Source: Thermoplasmatota archaeon (lineage in GTDB: Archaea; Thermoplasmatota; E2; DHVEG-1). Taken from it: DNA of 43,709 nucleotides. Position 1 is the stretch's first letter, and every line of letters starts with the position of its first letter. Positions 17,811 through 26,354 of this stretch are shown piece after piece. The translations under genes and the position numbers were made by a program. Location: positions 1 to 43,709 of the forward strand of contig JALOTN010000012.1 in the NCBI GenBank assembly GCA_025457885.1, given 5' to 3'. The notes beneath the pieces are model-generated. The model searched no databases and had not been told where the DNA came from. It worked only from the letters and a program-made list of their open reading frames with translations.

Positions 17811-19778
17811 TTATGGGTACCCGCCGATCCTTAAACTTGGGTCACCAAACAATATCCATTGTTCCAGTGTTTTTGCATCACTCCATCCGTCCATCCCTGG
17901 AAACACCCGAAGGTACTCCGCAATGGCATGGCACCAGACTTTCCCAAGAATATTGATCTGGTCCTCTTGATAGCTTCTGAAAAACTGTGTCTCAAGATAC
18001 CCGCAGAGGGATTCCACGCAATCCGGCTCATTGACCCCGTCTCCATTCAGATCCCCGACTTCGCCCCCTGCCTCCAAACCAAGCCCTGTGTTGCCAATGG
18101 TGGCAATCGCTCCCCCGTTCTTTTTCATTGTCAAACTCCATCCCCAGCATTCCAGGGTAGGAATCCCATTGGACCAGGTGAACCGTTTATTCCAGGGATC
18201 GGTCGCTGTTGAGAGGAACGACACGTTCAGCAGGTTGTTATGGCAGCCTCCGACGATACAAACCGGAAGCCAATCACCATTTCTTATCTGGGAGAATTGA
18301 GCAACGGAGAGTCCTCCATGTGCAATCAGAGAATCAAACTCACCTGGCCAGAAGGTGTTCCACCAGGAGGGACCCCCATGCCCATCGAAAAACAAAAACC
18401 CACATCCTTGATTGATCTCCCGGATAATGTTTTCTGTTAACGGGGTCAGCTTCGTATTCGCATCTTTATTTGATGCAAACAATTTTCGTGCATTAAACCC
18501 TGGGAGGTACGAGATTGCTTTTTCTCCGATGAGTTCTCCTTCAATATAATTGGTCCCTTGGTCGTCATAGGGGTCTCCAGCGACCACGACTATCTTCTCG
18601 AACCAGGAGGGGTCAGCAGCTGTTTTTTCATACGTGATGATCTTTGTCACGATGCGTTGGACTTCCACGACGTTCCGACAAGGGAGCCTCCCGAGATAGA
18701 CGTCAGGGTAGAAATCGATTTGATCAACAGGAAAATCAGGTGGACCTAAACGGTCGGAATGGGACCATCCACCATACACACCATCCTCAAAGGAGTCCCA
18801 TGTGCAAAAACTCCCCTGGCCGTCATAGAGGTCTGCGTAATACAAATCGCTGATAAACCCCGGATCATAGATAGTATCATCATCCCAGAGATTCGTGTAT
18901 CGTACAGGGATATGCCAATCCCGCGTTCCTGAGTTGAGATTATCACGTGGTTTCCCGACAAAATGGGATTTTAATCCTCCCACTAAAAGGATATAGGTTG
19001 TCCCCCAGTTTTCCACGACATTTTTTATACAATATTTCACTTGCTCTGGATGATCATACCCAGGATAATTCCGATAGATTTCTGCAAGGGTAATAATCTG
19101 GGTGCGGATACCGATAATGTTCTTAAACTCCGCTAATCTGAGTAAGGGAAGAACGAACTGCGAGGGACAAATGATGACGAGATCATTGGTTGCCTTGCTT
19201 GGAAACGGGGAATCTGGTATTGTCTTATACGTGATGGTGATATCGCACGAATCCAGATAGATGAGCATGTTGGTCTGTTGTTGTAATCGAGCAGGGTACA
19301 CCCGAAGCGTGAAAAACGTCACATGCTGGCTGTCTTGGTTCAATCCTGCTCCTGTCGAATAGGTCATCCATTCCGGTGGAGTGAACGCTGAAAGATCACT
19401 TGGTCCCATTTTCAGAGGATCCTGTGGGGCGTTCTGTGTGTTTCCTTGGGTAAAGGGATCAGGAGCAATCGGGGCTTTCTCTTGGAGTACTACTGTTTCT
19501 AGAGAATCGAATTGTAGAGAGACATCCTGAATGTGTGATCCAAACGGGAGCTCAAACGTGGTCGTGTACATGGGGAGGACGGGTTGTCCTGGTTGATACC
19601 AACAAGCAGGTGCACCATCCATACGTATGGTGGTAGTTGATCCGTTCACAGACAGTATGGGTTTCGTAAAGGACAGAGAGACGTGACGTGTAAGAGTTTC
19701 TTGGTCATCTGCTACCCCTATCACAAGAACGCTATTCAGCAGTAAAAAACCTGTGATGAAGACTACGGATAGCTTCAT
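17811..19778 (-). CDS. Secreted C25 (gingipain-type) cysteine peptidase
   Basis: The 655-residue protein starts with a signal peptide (hydrophobic 5-21). A propeptide-like N-terminal part follows (to about 195), then the C25 catalytic domain. FLFFDGHGGPSWW contains H467 and VCIVGGCHNN contains C512, the family's His-Cys pair. VGDLNGDGVNEPD near 578-590 looks like a calcium-binding loop. No C-terminal sorting helix or PGF-CTERM motif is visible, so it is probably released. C25 peptidases digest external protein and are reported from sediment archaea such as MBG-D. A TATA box and a GAGG ribosome site precede the ATG. Confidence 0.88.
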   Translation of the reverse strand: MKLSVVFITGFLLLNSVLVIGVADDQETLTRHVSLSFTKPILSVNGSTTTIRMDGAPACWYQPGQPVLPMYTTTFELPFGSHIQDVSLQFDSLETVVLQEKAPIAPDPFTQGNTQNAPQDPLKMGPSDLSAFTPPEWMTYSTGAGLNQDSQHVTFFTLRVYPARLQQQTNMLIYLDSCDITITYKTIPDSPFPSKATNDLVIICPSQFVLPLLRLAEFKNIIGIRTQIITLAEIYRNYPGYDHPEQVKYCIKNVVENWGTTYILLVGGLKSHFVGKPRDNLNSGTRDWHIPVRYTNLWDDDTIYDPGFISDLYYADLYDGQGSFCTWDSFEDGVYGGWSHSDRLGPPDFPVDQIDFYPDVYLGRLPCRNVVEVQRIVTKIITYEKTAADPSWFEKIVVVAGDPYDDQGTNYIEGELIGEKAISYLPGFNARKLFASNKDANTKLTPLTENIIREINQGCGFLFFDGHGGPSWWNTFWPGEFDSLIAHGGLSVAQFSQIRNGDWLPVCIVGGCHNNLLNVSFLSTATDPWNKRFTWSNGIPTLECWGWSLTMKKNGGAIATIGNTGLGLEAGGEVGDLNGDGVNEPDCVESLCGYLETQFFRSYQEDQINILGKVWCHAIAEYLRVFPGMDGWSDAKTLEQWILFGDPSLRIGGYP

Positions 19779-19816
19779 GACTTCTTTTCCTCAAGAAAAT
19801 GTCATAGAGTGTCTCC

Positions 19817-19827
19817 ATATATAATTT
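19817..19827 (-). promoter_or_regulatory. TATA box of the C25 peptidase gene
   Basis: The minus strand reads AAATTATATAT about 40-50 bases before the ATG at 19778. A start near 19796 gives a short leader that carries the GAGGAAAAG ribosome site. Confidence 0.45.
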
Positions 19828-19829
19828 CC

Positions 19830-20235
19830 TATGTCTGCTGAGAAGATAGCACAGGGGAGGGTAACACGATTTTGGTGATTTGTTAAGGAAGCGAATACGA
19901 CCTGGATATAGAATAACTCAGTTGCAGATATCTAAGGCGGATAGCTGAACTGATAAGGAGAAGGAGGAGGAATGGGGAAACAAAAATCTTAAAACACTTT
20001 ATATTTATCTTTGGTGAGACAAATATTTTCCCACAGTCCAATCCAGAGTCGTTTATTTTTTTTATCGTCTTACCCCCGCTGGTGCCACAACTTCATAAAT
20101 TCCCCATGGGGATGAAAATGAACCATGAATATTAAATGTTATGAATTAATTTTTGGTCAAAGAGCTAAAAATCATTCCTAAAAAACGATTTCGTTCAATT
20201 TTTAACAAAGAGTATTGAGAAGAAGATATTTCTTG
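19830..20235. other. AT-rich intergenic region with a 12-base palindrome
   Basis: No credible gene is visible. The stretch holds T- and A-runs (around 20059-20066 and 20175-20200) that may end transcription of the leftward ribD gene, and one perfect palindrome TCCCCATGGGGA at 20101-20112. I see no tRNA or repeat. Confidence 0.5.
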
Positions 20236-20886
20236 CTAGCATGGGTGGTAATGGATGAGGACACCAGATCCTATTTGTTTGACCTCGATGATCTTCAATG
20301 GGAGGACGTTTTCATCATGAATTCCTTTTCCATCAGCGACGGTGGGTGCATCCTTTCCTCCGATGATACAGGGACCGATATAGACAAACAGGTCATCAAC
20401 GACCTTTTCCTCAAGAAAACTCCAGATGACAGTGCCGCCTCCTTCTACTAACAGCTTCTGAATTCCTTTCTGCGAGAGCAGTTCTAATGCCTTCTTCACA
20501 TCGACGAATCCCTCATCATCTCCTTGACATTCCATGACCTCGATATGGGGCCCCTCATATGCCCTTTTATGTCCCTTGGTGGTGAGGATTAAGGTGTTTG
20601 AGACGGTATTTAACGCCAGAGCATCAGGTGGTGTCCGTCCTTTGCTATCTAAGATGACCCGAAGCGGTTGTTTGGGATGCGGAATATACGAATCTTTGAC
20701 CGTAAGCTTTGGGTTATCTGCAAGAATAGTCCCAATCCCGACGAGCACCGCATCGGACTGATGACGTAACCGGTACATCCGCTGCAAGTCTTCCTCAGAA
20801 GAGATCCGGAGTTGTCTCCGAGATGGTGAGGCGATTTTTCCATCCGCGGACATCGCACAGTTGATAGTGACATGCGGTCGTTTCAT
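20236..20886 (-). CDS. 2,5-diamino-6-ribosylamino-pyrimidinone 5'-phosphate reductase
   Basis: This is the archaeal stand-alone RibD C-terminal (MJ0671/RIB7-type) reductase of riboflavin and F420 precursor synthesis. The 216-residue protein opens PHVTINCAMSADGKIA, with SDAVLVGIGTILADNP, LRVILDSKGR and KLLVEGGGTVIWSFL, the NADPH and substrate motifs in the usual order. It starts nine bases after the thyX stop on the same strand, so it is the second gene of a two-gene operon. Confidence 0.9.
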   Translation of the reverse strand: MKRPHVTINCAMSADGKIASPSRRQLRISSEEDLQRMYRLRHQSDAVLVGIGTILADNPKLTVKDSYIPHPKQPLRVILDSKGRTPPDALALNTVSNTLILTTKGHKRAYEGPHIEVMECQGDDEGFVDVKKALELLSQKGIQKLLVEGGGTVIWSFLEEKVVDDLFVYIGPCIIGGKDAPTVADGKGIHDENVLPLKIIEVKQIGSGVLIHYHPC

Positions 20887-20895
20887 TTCTTCTCA

Positions 20896-21555
20896 CTACG
20901 GGTAGAACGGGCAATCTTTTTTCTTCTCAGGGCAGAATCCCTTTGTCTTACAGGTCGGGCCAGCGGATCGAAAGATCGTCGGAGCGACCTTCTTGACTTC
21001 CTGAAGCATCTTATTAGCGAGTTGTCGGATCTCCCATTGTGCATGCAGACAGCAGCGAAGTTCAAAGAAATTCAGCAACGACCGTGCGTTCATTGTTACC
21101 ATGATATTCGTGCAGGTCGCATTCGGAAGGACATACCGTGCGTCCTCTGCAGGGATATTCAGTGTGAGTAAATTGTTATAATGCTCCCAAATAGCCTTCA
21201 TTGTATGCTCATAGGCTTGTTTTGTTTTCTTGTTCTTGGCGATTAATGGGGGGATCACATAATTTGGTTCATTGAGATTGACATACCGTTGACTCTGCTG
21301 AGAGTAGCTAGCGATTCGATGTCGAACAAGCTGATGGGTCAATGACCTGCTCACATCACTGATAGCGAACGTGAAGGCTGCATGTTCTAGCACACTGGTA
21401 TGTCCTAGTTTCAGCACCTGTTCTAAGATAGCCACTTGTTTCTTCAACGGCATCTCCTGGAGATCCTCTGGTTTGGTCTTACTATGAGTCAAGGTGGCAG
21501 CCATGGCAGGGAGTTTTTCAGGGTCTGAAGTGTACCCAATTAGTTTTACATGCAT
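20896..21555 (-). CDS. thyX: Flavin-dependent thymidylate synthase
   Basis: ThyX makes dTMP from dUMP with methylene-tetrahydrofolate and FAD. The RHRx7S signature is exact: R78-H79-R80, then S88 within SQQSQRY. HTSVLEHAAFTF (52-63) is the FAD and substrate helix. The 219-residue protein ends with an unusual cysteine-rich tail (CKTKGFCPEKKKDCPFYP) that may bind a metal. With purN and folC in the same window it implies a folate-type one-carbon carrier. A leftward TATA box lies about 36 bases upstream. Confidence 0.94.
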   Translation of the reverse strand: MHVKLIGYTSDPEKLPAMAATLTHSKTKPEDLQEMPLKKQVAILEQVLKLGHTSVLEHAAFTFAISDVSRSLTHQLVRHRIASYSQQSQRYVNLNEPNYVIPPLIAKNKKTKQAYEHTMKAIWEHYNNLLTLNIPAEDARYVLPNATCTNIMVTMNARSLLNFFELRCCLHAQWEIRQLANKMLQEVKKVAPTIFRSAGPTCKTKGFCPEKKKDCPFYP

Positions 21556-21586
21556 ACAGGTTTCCCATATCCGTTATATCATAAAC

Positions 21587-21594
21587 AGTATAAG
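21587..21594 (-). promoter_or_regulatory. TATA box of thyX
   Basis: The minus strand reads CTTATACT, about 36 bases before the ATG at 21555; a second AT-rich stretch (21574-21585) is nearer. Either predicts a very short leader. Confidence 0.4.
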
Positions 21595-21772
21595 TTTTTT
21601 GATATTCCTCTAGTATTCCTTTTCAATACCTGTTTCCATCCTGCTCAAACCATGATTTTTTATCAACAACTATCGTTAATATGATCTTTGGTGTTTTCTT
21701 CATTCTTCGTTGAGTCCATACAGAGCGCATAATCCTCTTAAACACCTTGCGGGATACCGGAGATGAAATCAT

Positions 21773-22714
21773 ATGGAACGGTTATCTGAAAGAACCAATC
21801 AGGGGGTTGTCCTGTCGTTTTTCCTGATACCAACAGTGATGCTGATTGTCGGATATATTTTATTTCCCTATCCGCCCTCCTCGTACGCCAGACAACTGTC
21901 ATTCATCCCATTGTTCCTTGGTATGATTTTCCTTGGGATAGGGTTTTTTTATCCAAAAAAACGCATCGCTGGCTGGTGGAAGATTCTTGGGTGGGGATTG
22001 TTCAGCTTCTTCTGGGCAACCATGCCTAGCTTCTTATATTTCTCCGAAGGAGGAGATGTGTTCAACGCCGCAGTCTGCGTCATCGGAGTGTATGTGCTCC
22101 TGTATGTCGCTTATCATGAGTGGCTCTCTATCGTACGAAACGAGTCGGTTTCCTGTTTGAATTGGATCGCCGGTGGCACGTTTTTTGCTGGGATGATTTA
22201 TTTCACGATTGAAAACGGGATCATTCCCGGGTTACAAGACTGGTTGATTGAGACGGTCGCTGCCCAGACCAGTGATGTACTGCATCTTGTTGGTGTGAAT
22301 GTCACCCGGATGCAGGATCTCCTTATTTACAATAACGTCCCTGTTACGATTATCTTTGCTTGTACCGCTATCCAATCCATGGTCCTGTTTGTTGGGATGA
22401 TTGGAGCGCTCCCCCGGGTGTCTTTGAAAAGGAAGGCCGTTGGTTTGTTGGCAACTGTCGTACCAATCTACTTCCTCAATCTGATTAGAAACGCAGGGGT
22501 GGTCTACATGGTGGGCAGCGGGATGACGTCCTTTGAGATGGCTCATAACGTGATTGGAAAAACCGGATCATTACTTGCCTTGATTCTCCTGCTGTTCATC
22601 ACCTTTAAGCTCGTCCCAGAGTTATACACTGAGATCATGGGGATTCTTGCTCTCCCAAAACGAAAAGGACCTGTGGAGCAAATGATCAGACGACTGATGG
22701 GGAAGGACCCATGA
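21773..22714 (+). CDS. artA: Archaeosortase A-type transpeptidase
   Basis: The 313-residue membrane protein has about eight spans and the exosortase/archaeosortase triad: C197 in FACTAIQSM, R239 in LNLIRNAGVV, and H258 in EMAHNVIGK. The ACTAIQS form matches archaeosortase A. These enzymes cut a C-terminal PGF-type signal and help attach surface proteins to membrane lipid. The next two genes, asd and pssA, overlap and supply the serine lipid pathway that ArtA needs in haloarchaea. TTAAACA at about 21738 may be its TATA box. No protein with a PGF-CTERM tail is encoded in this window. Confidence 0.88.
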   Translation: MERLSERTNQGVVLSFFLIPTVMLIVGYILFPYPPSSYARQLSFIPLFLGMIFLGIGFFYPKKRIAGWWKILGWGLFSFFWATMPSFLYFSEGGDVFNAAVCVIGVYVLLYVAYHEWLSIVRNESVSCLNWIAGGTFFAGMIYFTIENGIIPGLQDWLIETVAAQTSDVLHLVGVNVTRMQDLLIYNNVPVTIIFACTAIQSMVLFVGMIGALPRVSLKRKAVGLLATVVPIYFLNLIRNAGVVYMVGSGMTSFEMAHNVIGKTGSLLALILLLFITFKLVPELYTEIMGILALPKRKGPVEQMIRRLMGKDP

Positions 22715-23361
22715 TCCGTATCGCGGATGGGGGGATGTCCTGGGTGCTGGCATCCTTTGCAGTGACCTTTTTGATAGCGGGTCTCTCGTTTTTTACCAAC
22801 GATTTCCTTGCATTTTTTCTTTTTCTCATCGCCGTAATTTTTTTTGTAATCTCCTGTTTGCTCATCGTGTTCTTCCGTGATCCTGAACGATCCATCGGCC
22901 AGGGGATTGTTGCTGTTGCTGATGGAAAAATCAGGGAAATACAGAATCTGCAGGACGCTGATGTCGGAGAATGTCTACGGATTTCAACGTTTATGAACAT
23001 TCATAACGTGCACGTGAACCGGATGCCTTGTTCAGGGAATATTGTCACGCTGATGCATTACCCTGGGGGTCATGTCCCTGCGTTTCAGAAGGAATCTGAT
23101 GCCAATGAACGAGTAGTCCTCCTCATAAAAACAGATTTCGGTATGGTGAAAATCGTCCAGATCGCTGGGACGGTGGCTCGCCGCATCGTCCCCTATGTGC
23201 GCGTCGGATCACTGGTCAAGAAAGGGGAAAAAATCGGCCTGATCAGACTGGGGTCTCGTGTGGATCTCTATCTACCCGCACAAAAGGTTAAAACACTCAT
23301 GGTCCATATGTCCGACCGGATCAAAGCAGGGGAGACGACGATTGCAGAAATCAATGATTAA
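22711..23361 (+). CDS. asd: Archaetidylserine decarboxylase (phosphatidylserine decarboxylase family)
   Basis: It would convert archaetidylserine to archaetidylethanolamine. The 216-residue proenzyme has two N-terminal membrane segments (10-27 and 32-54), then VFFRDPER, typical of this short family, NIHNVHVNRMPCSG (96-109), and the self-cleavage motif LGS at 180-182, where S182 would become the pyruvoyl group. Its ATG overlaps the artA stop by four bases, and its end overlaps pssA, so the three are translated together. Confidence 0.9.
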   Translation: MIRIADGGMSWVLASFAVTFLIAGLSFFTNDFLAFFLFLIAVIFFVISCLLIVFFRDPERSIGQGIVAVADGKIREIQNLQDADVGECLRISTFMNIHNVHVNRMPCSGNIVTLMHYPGGHVPAFQKESDANERVVLLIKTDFGMVKIVQIAGTVARRIVPYVRVGSLVKKGEKIGLIRLGSRVDLYLPAQKVKTLMVHMSDRIKAGETTIAEIND

Positions 23362-24031
23362 GTTGCTAACCATAGCTGATGGCATCACACTGCTGAATGC
23401 CATGCTAGGGTTTTTAGCTGTAATGCTTGTGTATTCCGGTGCGTATCATCTGGCTGCCTCTCTGATTTTTCTTGGTCTTCTTGCAGATGGTCTCGATGGG
23501 ATTATCGCCCGGAGGTTTGGGAACGGCAAGCTAGGTGAGTATCTTGAGTCGCTTGCTGATATGATCTCCTTATCGGTTGCTCCTCTCATGCTGTTTTATA
23601 TCACCTATTTTAAAAATGTTATCTTAGAACCCGCTCAGTATTATCTCCTGGTCGGTGTTCTGGTGTTTTCCCTTTTATGCGGTCTCATCCGTCTCTCTTC
23701 ATTTTCCCTCATGAAACAAAAGGAGTATTTCCATGGTCTGCCTACCTCTGCAAGTGCCTTATTCTTGGTGTTAATGTCGTATATTGTTGTTGAGGTGTGG
23801 TTTGTTCTCCCCGTCATTGTCGTGCTTTCTGGTGCGATGCTCTCCCCGATTCGATTTCCCAAACCAAGTATGACGATGAACCTTATCACCGCGGTGTTGA
23901 TTGTGGTGGTGATTCTTTTTGATGGAGTGTATTCTCAGCTCGCTCCATTGGTGCTTCTTGGTGCGCTCTGTGTATATATCATCGGTGGACCGTTGTATTT
24001 GTATCAGAAAAAAAACCGTTTGGTTAGTTGA
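23354..24031 (+). CDS. pssA: CDP-archaeol (diacylglycerol)-serine transferase
   Basis: The 225-residue membrane protein joins serine to CDP-archaeol. The CDP-alcohol phosphotransferase motif is at 45-69: D45, D48-G49, A52-R53, G61, then E65 and D69. The first acidic residue of the final pair is normally aspartate, but glutamate is present here. The ATG at 23354 starts MIKLLTIADGITLLNA as family members do, and overlaps asd by eight bases. Its end overlaps the convergent phosphoesterase gene by eight bases. Confidence 0.88.
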   Translation: MIKLLTIADGITLLNAMLGFLAVMLVYSGAYHLAASLIFLGLLADGLDGIIARRFGNGKLGEYLESLADMISLSVAPLMLFYITYFKNVILEPAQYYLLVGVLVFSLLCGLIRLSSFSLMKQKEYFHGLPTSASALFLVLMSYIVVEVWFVLPVIVVLSGAMLSPIRFPKPSMTMNLITAVLIVVVILFDGVYSQLAPLVLLGALCVYIIGGPLYLYQKKNRLVS

Positions 24032-25670
24032 ATGGATGATAGTCGTACCCGATGATTTCATCCTGCTGGATTAAAATAATTCGTCCACCGTTGTTTTCTC
24101 TGTTAAGGGTGGCTGCATCGGTCTGGATGAATAATGGCCATGCAGTGGAGTTCGTCGCCTCAGTTCCTAGGGAGGTGAACACATGGTTTTTATGGGTATG
24201 TCCCGTGAGGACCAAGGAGACGTTCTTCTCCCTACAATAGGTGATGAGTCCCCCTCGGTTATGAGCGATGCATTCGTTGTTGCCACTGGGGAGCGTGTTT
24301 GGTAAGGCACCAAGCCCCGTGTCGTTGGTGTCGCTGACCACCGGGTGATGCATGAAAATCATTTGATGTATATGAGGTTCTCCCCAGAGGTTCTCCAGGA
24401 GGTACATCTGTGTGTTGGTTAACCCGCTTCCTTCTGGTGAGAGACTCCAGATCTGGGGGAGTTCCCATCGGCTGTACTCAAATCCTGAGTCAAGGAACAC
24501 ATAATTTATACCCCCATACTGCATGGAATAATCACTCACTGGATTGAGGTAGAAATGGTATGGTGTGAGATTGGTGTAGGGGAAATACAAGAAAAGCAAA
24601 CTATTCGTATATCTCTCATGGTTGCCTGGGACGGTGAAAACCGGTGAGTGACACTGAAGGAGTGCTTCTCGGAGTTCTTCGTAGGGGTTCCTTTCAGTCC
24701 TTGTGTTATACCAATCCACGGAGTCCCCTGTGAGGATTACGAACGCTGGGTGGATGTTCTCATTGATGTAAGTAAACAACCTGATGAGCTCCTTTTTTTT
24801 ATCGACGGGATTGGAGTATTTTCCGATATGGATGTCAGAGAGTTGGACCACGGAGTACTCAGATGGTTCATCTTGGATGAGTTGTACCGCATGCGGCCAG
24901 GTGTATTCTGTTGTGGTGGTAAACACGGAAATGTTGTAGAACCCTATTGGAATGCTGTCGATGTCATAGGAGACGATGAGGTCATCTTCAACGATGTCTG
25001 TCCCTGTGGGAATCCAGGTGCTCCATTTCTCAGTTTGATCCTCTAATTCATACGAACTTGTGCCATCGATGGAATGAAGCATCACCTTTGCTATCTGAGA
25101 TGGTCCTTCTGTTTCCGCCCGTTCCTCTGAGACGCTGAGACAGAATTGATTCGTATGATTCTTGTTGATGATTACCGGGCGTCCTAATGAGGGGGTGATG
25201 ATTCCTTCGACGTCAAAACCGACGCTTACATTGAGGAACTTCTCCCCTGATGTGGTTGATATTCTCAGGGTGTGATTTCCAACAATCGAAGGATACCATA
25301 ACAATTTCTTTGTATAATGCGGTAACAGTCCGATCGTTAGATTCAGTTGATGTTCCAGAAGGCTGCCCGATGTCCATATCATCTCCCCGTTCGTGAGGGT
25401 AAAACCAGAAAATTCATCATGGACGGTGAGTGTTTCAATAAATCGTGTCTTTGCCTTTCCCTGCAGAGTGATCAGCAGATGGACGGGTTGGCCTATCGTC
25501 GGATATGGCTCTGAGCAAGTCACTTCAATGATTTCTCCAGGGGTACTAGTTGCTGGTGTTTTAGGAAGAAAAGATTTCTGAGAGATCGCTTGAACATTCA
25601 CTGGGATGATAAGCAGGATGATGCCACAAAGAATGATGGTTTTTTTGAAGGATTGCCAGCGTTTCATCAT
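24024..25670 (-). CDS. Secreted calcineurin-like metallophosphoesterase
   Basis: The 548-residue protein has a signal peptide (hydrophobic 11-27, after basic residues) and a beta-rich N-terminal region of about 270 residues. The phosphoesterase domain follows, with metal-binding motifs in order: LSDIHIGKY, LTGDSVDWYN, VPGNHERY, MHHPVV and LTGHTHKNH. It probably cleaves a phosphoester outside the cell; the substrate is unknown. The C-terminus shows no anchor. It is alone on its strand, divergent from the THEP1 operon, with a very AT-rich promoter region (25671-25710). Confidence 0.85.
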   Translation of the reverse strand: MMKRWQSFKKTIILCGIILLIIPVNVQAISQKSFLPKTPATSTPGEIIEVTCSEPYPTIGQPVHLLITLQGKAKTRFIETLTVHDEFSGFTLTNGEMIWTSGSLLEHQLNLTIGLLPHYTKKLLWYPSIVGNHTLRISTTSGEKFLNVSVGFDVEGIITPSLGRPVIINKNHTNQFCLSVSEERAETEGPSQIAKVMLHSIDGTSSYELEDQTEKWSTWIPTGTDIVEDDLIVSYDIDSIPIGFYNISVFTTTTEYTWPHAVQLIQDEPSEYSVVQLSDIHIGKYSNPVDKKKELIRLFTYINENIHPAFVILTGDSVDWYNTRTERNPYEELREALLQCHSPVFTVPGNHERYTNSLLFLYFPYTNLTPYHFYLNPVSDYSMQYGGINYVFLDSGFEYSRWELPQIWSLSPEGSGLTNTQMYLLENLWGEPHIHQMIFMHHPVVSDTNDTGLGALPNTLPSGNNECIAHNRGGLITYCREKNVSLVLTGHTHKNHVFTSLGTEATNSTAWPLFIQTDAATLNRENNGGRIILIQQDEIIGYDYHPFN

Positions 25671-25791
25671 TATAATTATATATTATATATTATAAATATT
25701 TTGAGGTCGAGAGGAAATATTTCATGGAAAAAAATATGTTTGTATTACTCCAAAACATTTCTAAGCTAAAATCGCATTACATACTGCTATT

Positions 25792-26352
25792 ATGGATGAT
25801 ATACCAAAGATAGGCATTACAGGCATGCCAAGCGTCGGAAAAACACAGACGCTTATAAAAATCATCGAGAAAATCGAAAAAAGTGGGTATAAACTTGAGG
25901 GGATGATCACCACCCCGTTTATCGAAAAAAAGAAGCGGGTGGGTTTTTATGTGGAAGACTGGCAAACCAAAGAAAAGGAAATCTTTGCCCGTCTTGACCT
26001 AGACTCCAAGGACAAGGTCGGTAAATATGGTGTTGATCTTGCAGCGTTGGAACGCGTGGGTGTCAAAGCAATTGAAAAAGCAATCAATGATGAGACCGTC
26101 GACATCATTGTGATTGATGAGATAGGGAAAATGGAGATGCTCTCTGAGAAGTTCTGTGAGATGGTCATTGAGGCTCTCGACTCGGATAAACCAATCATGG
26201 TCACCTTGCATAAGAAATCTCGGACGCCGTTACTGCAGGATATCCGCCGAAGGGATGATATCCGGATTTTAGAGGTCACTGCGGTGAACCGTAATTTGCT
26301 CCCCTATAAGATTGAGAAAATCATGGCGGAGAAACTACCGCCCTTGTTTTAA
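25792..26352 (+). CDS. THEP1-type nucleoside-triphosphatase
   Basis: The 186-residue P-loop enzyme has Walker A GMPSVGKT (11-18) and Walker B DIIVIDEIGKME (residues about 104-115), the DEIGKME form being typical of the THEP1 family. The family hydrolyses several NTPs; its role in the cell is not settled. It begins an operon in which the next gene, trm1, starts two bases after the stop. The upstream region has an AT-rich stretch near 25762 and no clear ribosome site, which suggests a leaderless message. Confidence 0.85.
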   Translation: MDDIPKIGITGMPSVGKTQTLIKIIEKIEKSGYKLEGMITTPFIEKKKRVGFYVEDWQTKEKEIFARLDLDSKDKVGKYGVDLAALERVGVKAIEKAINDETVDIIVIDEIGKMEMLSEKFCEMVIEALDSDKPIMVTLHKKSRTPLLQDIRRRDDIRILEVTAVNRNLLPYKIEKIMAEKLPPLF

Positions 26353-26354
26353 CC

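Noticed and set aside
20101..20112. Attachment site or origin at the palindrome
   Set aside because: No integrase, tRNA end, or repeated origin boxes nearby.
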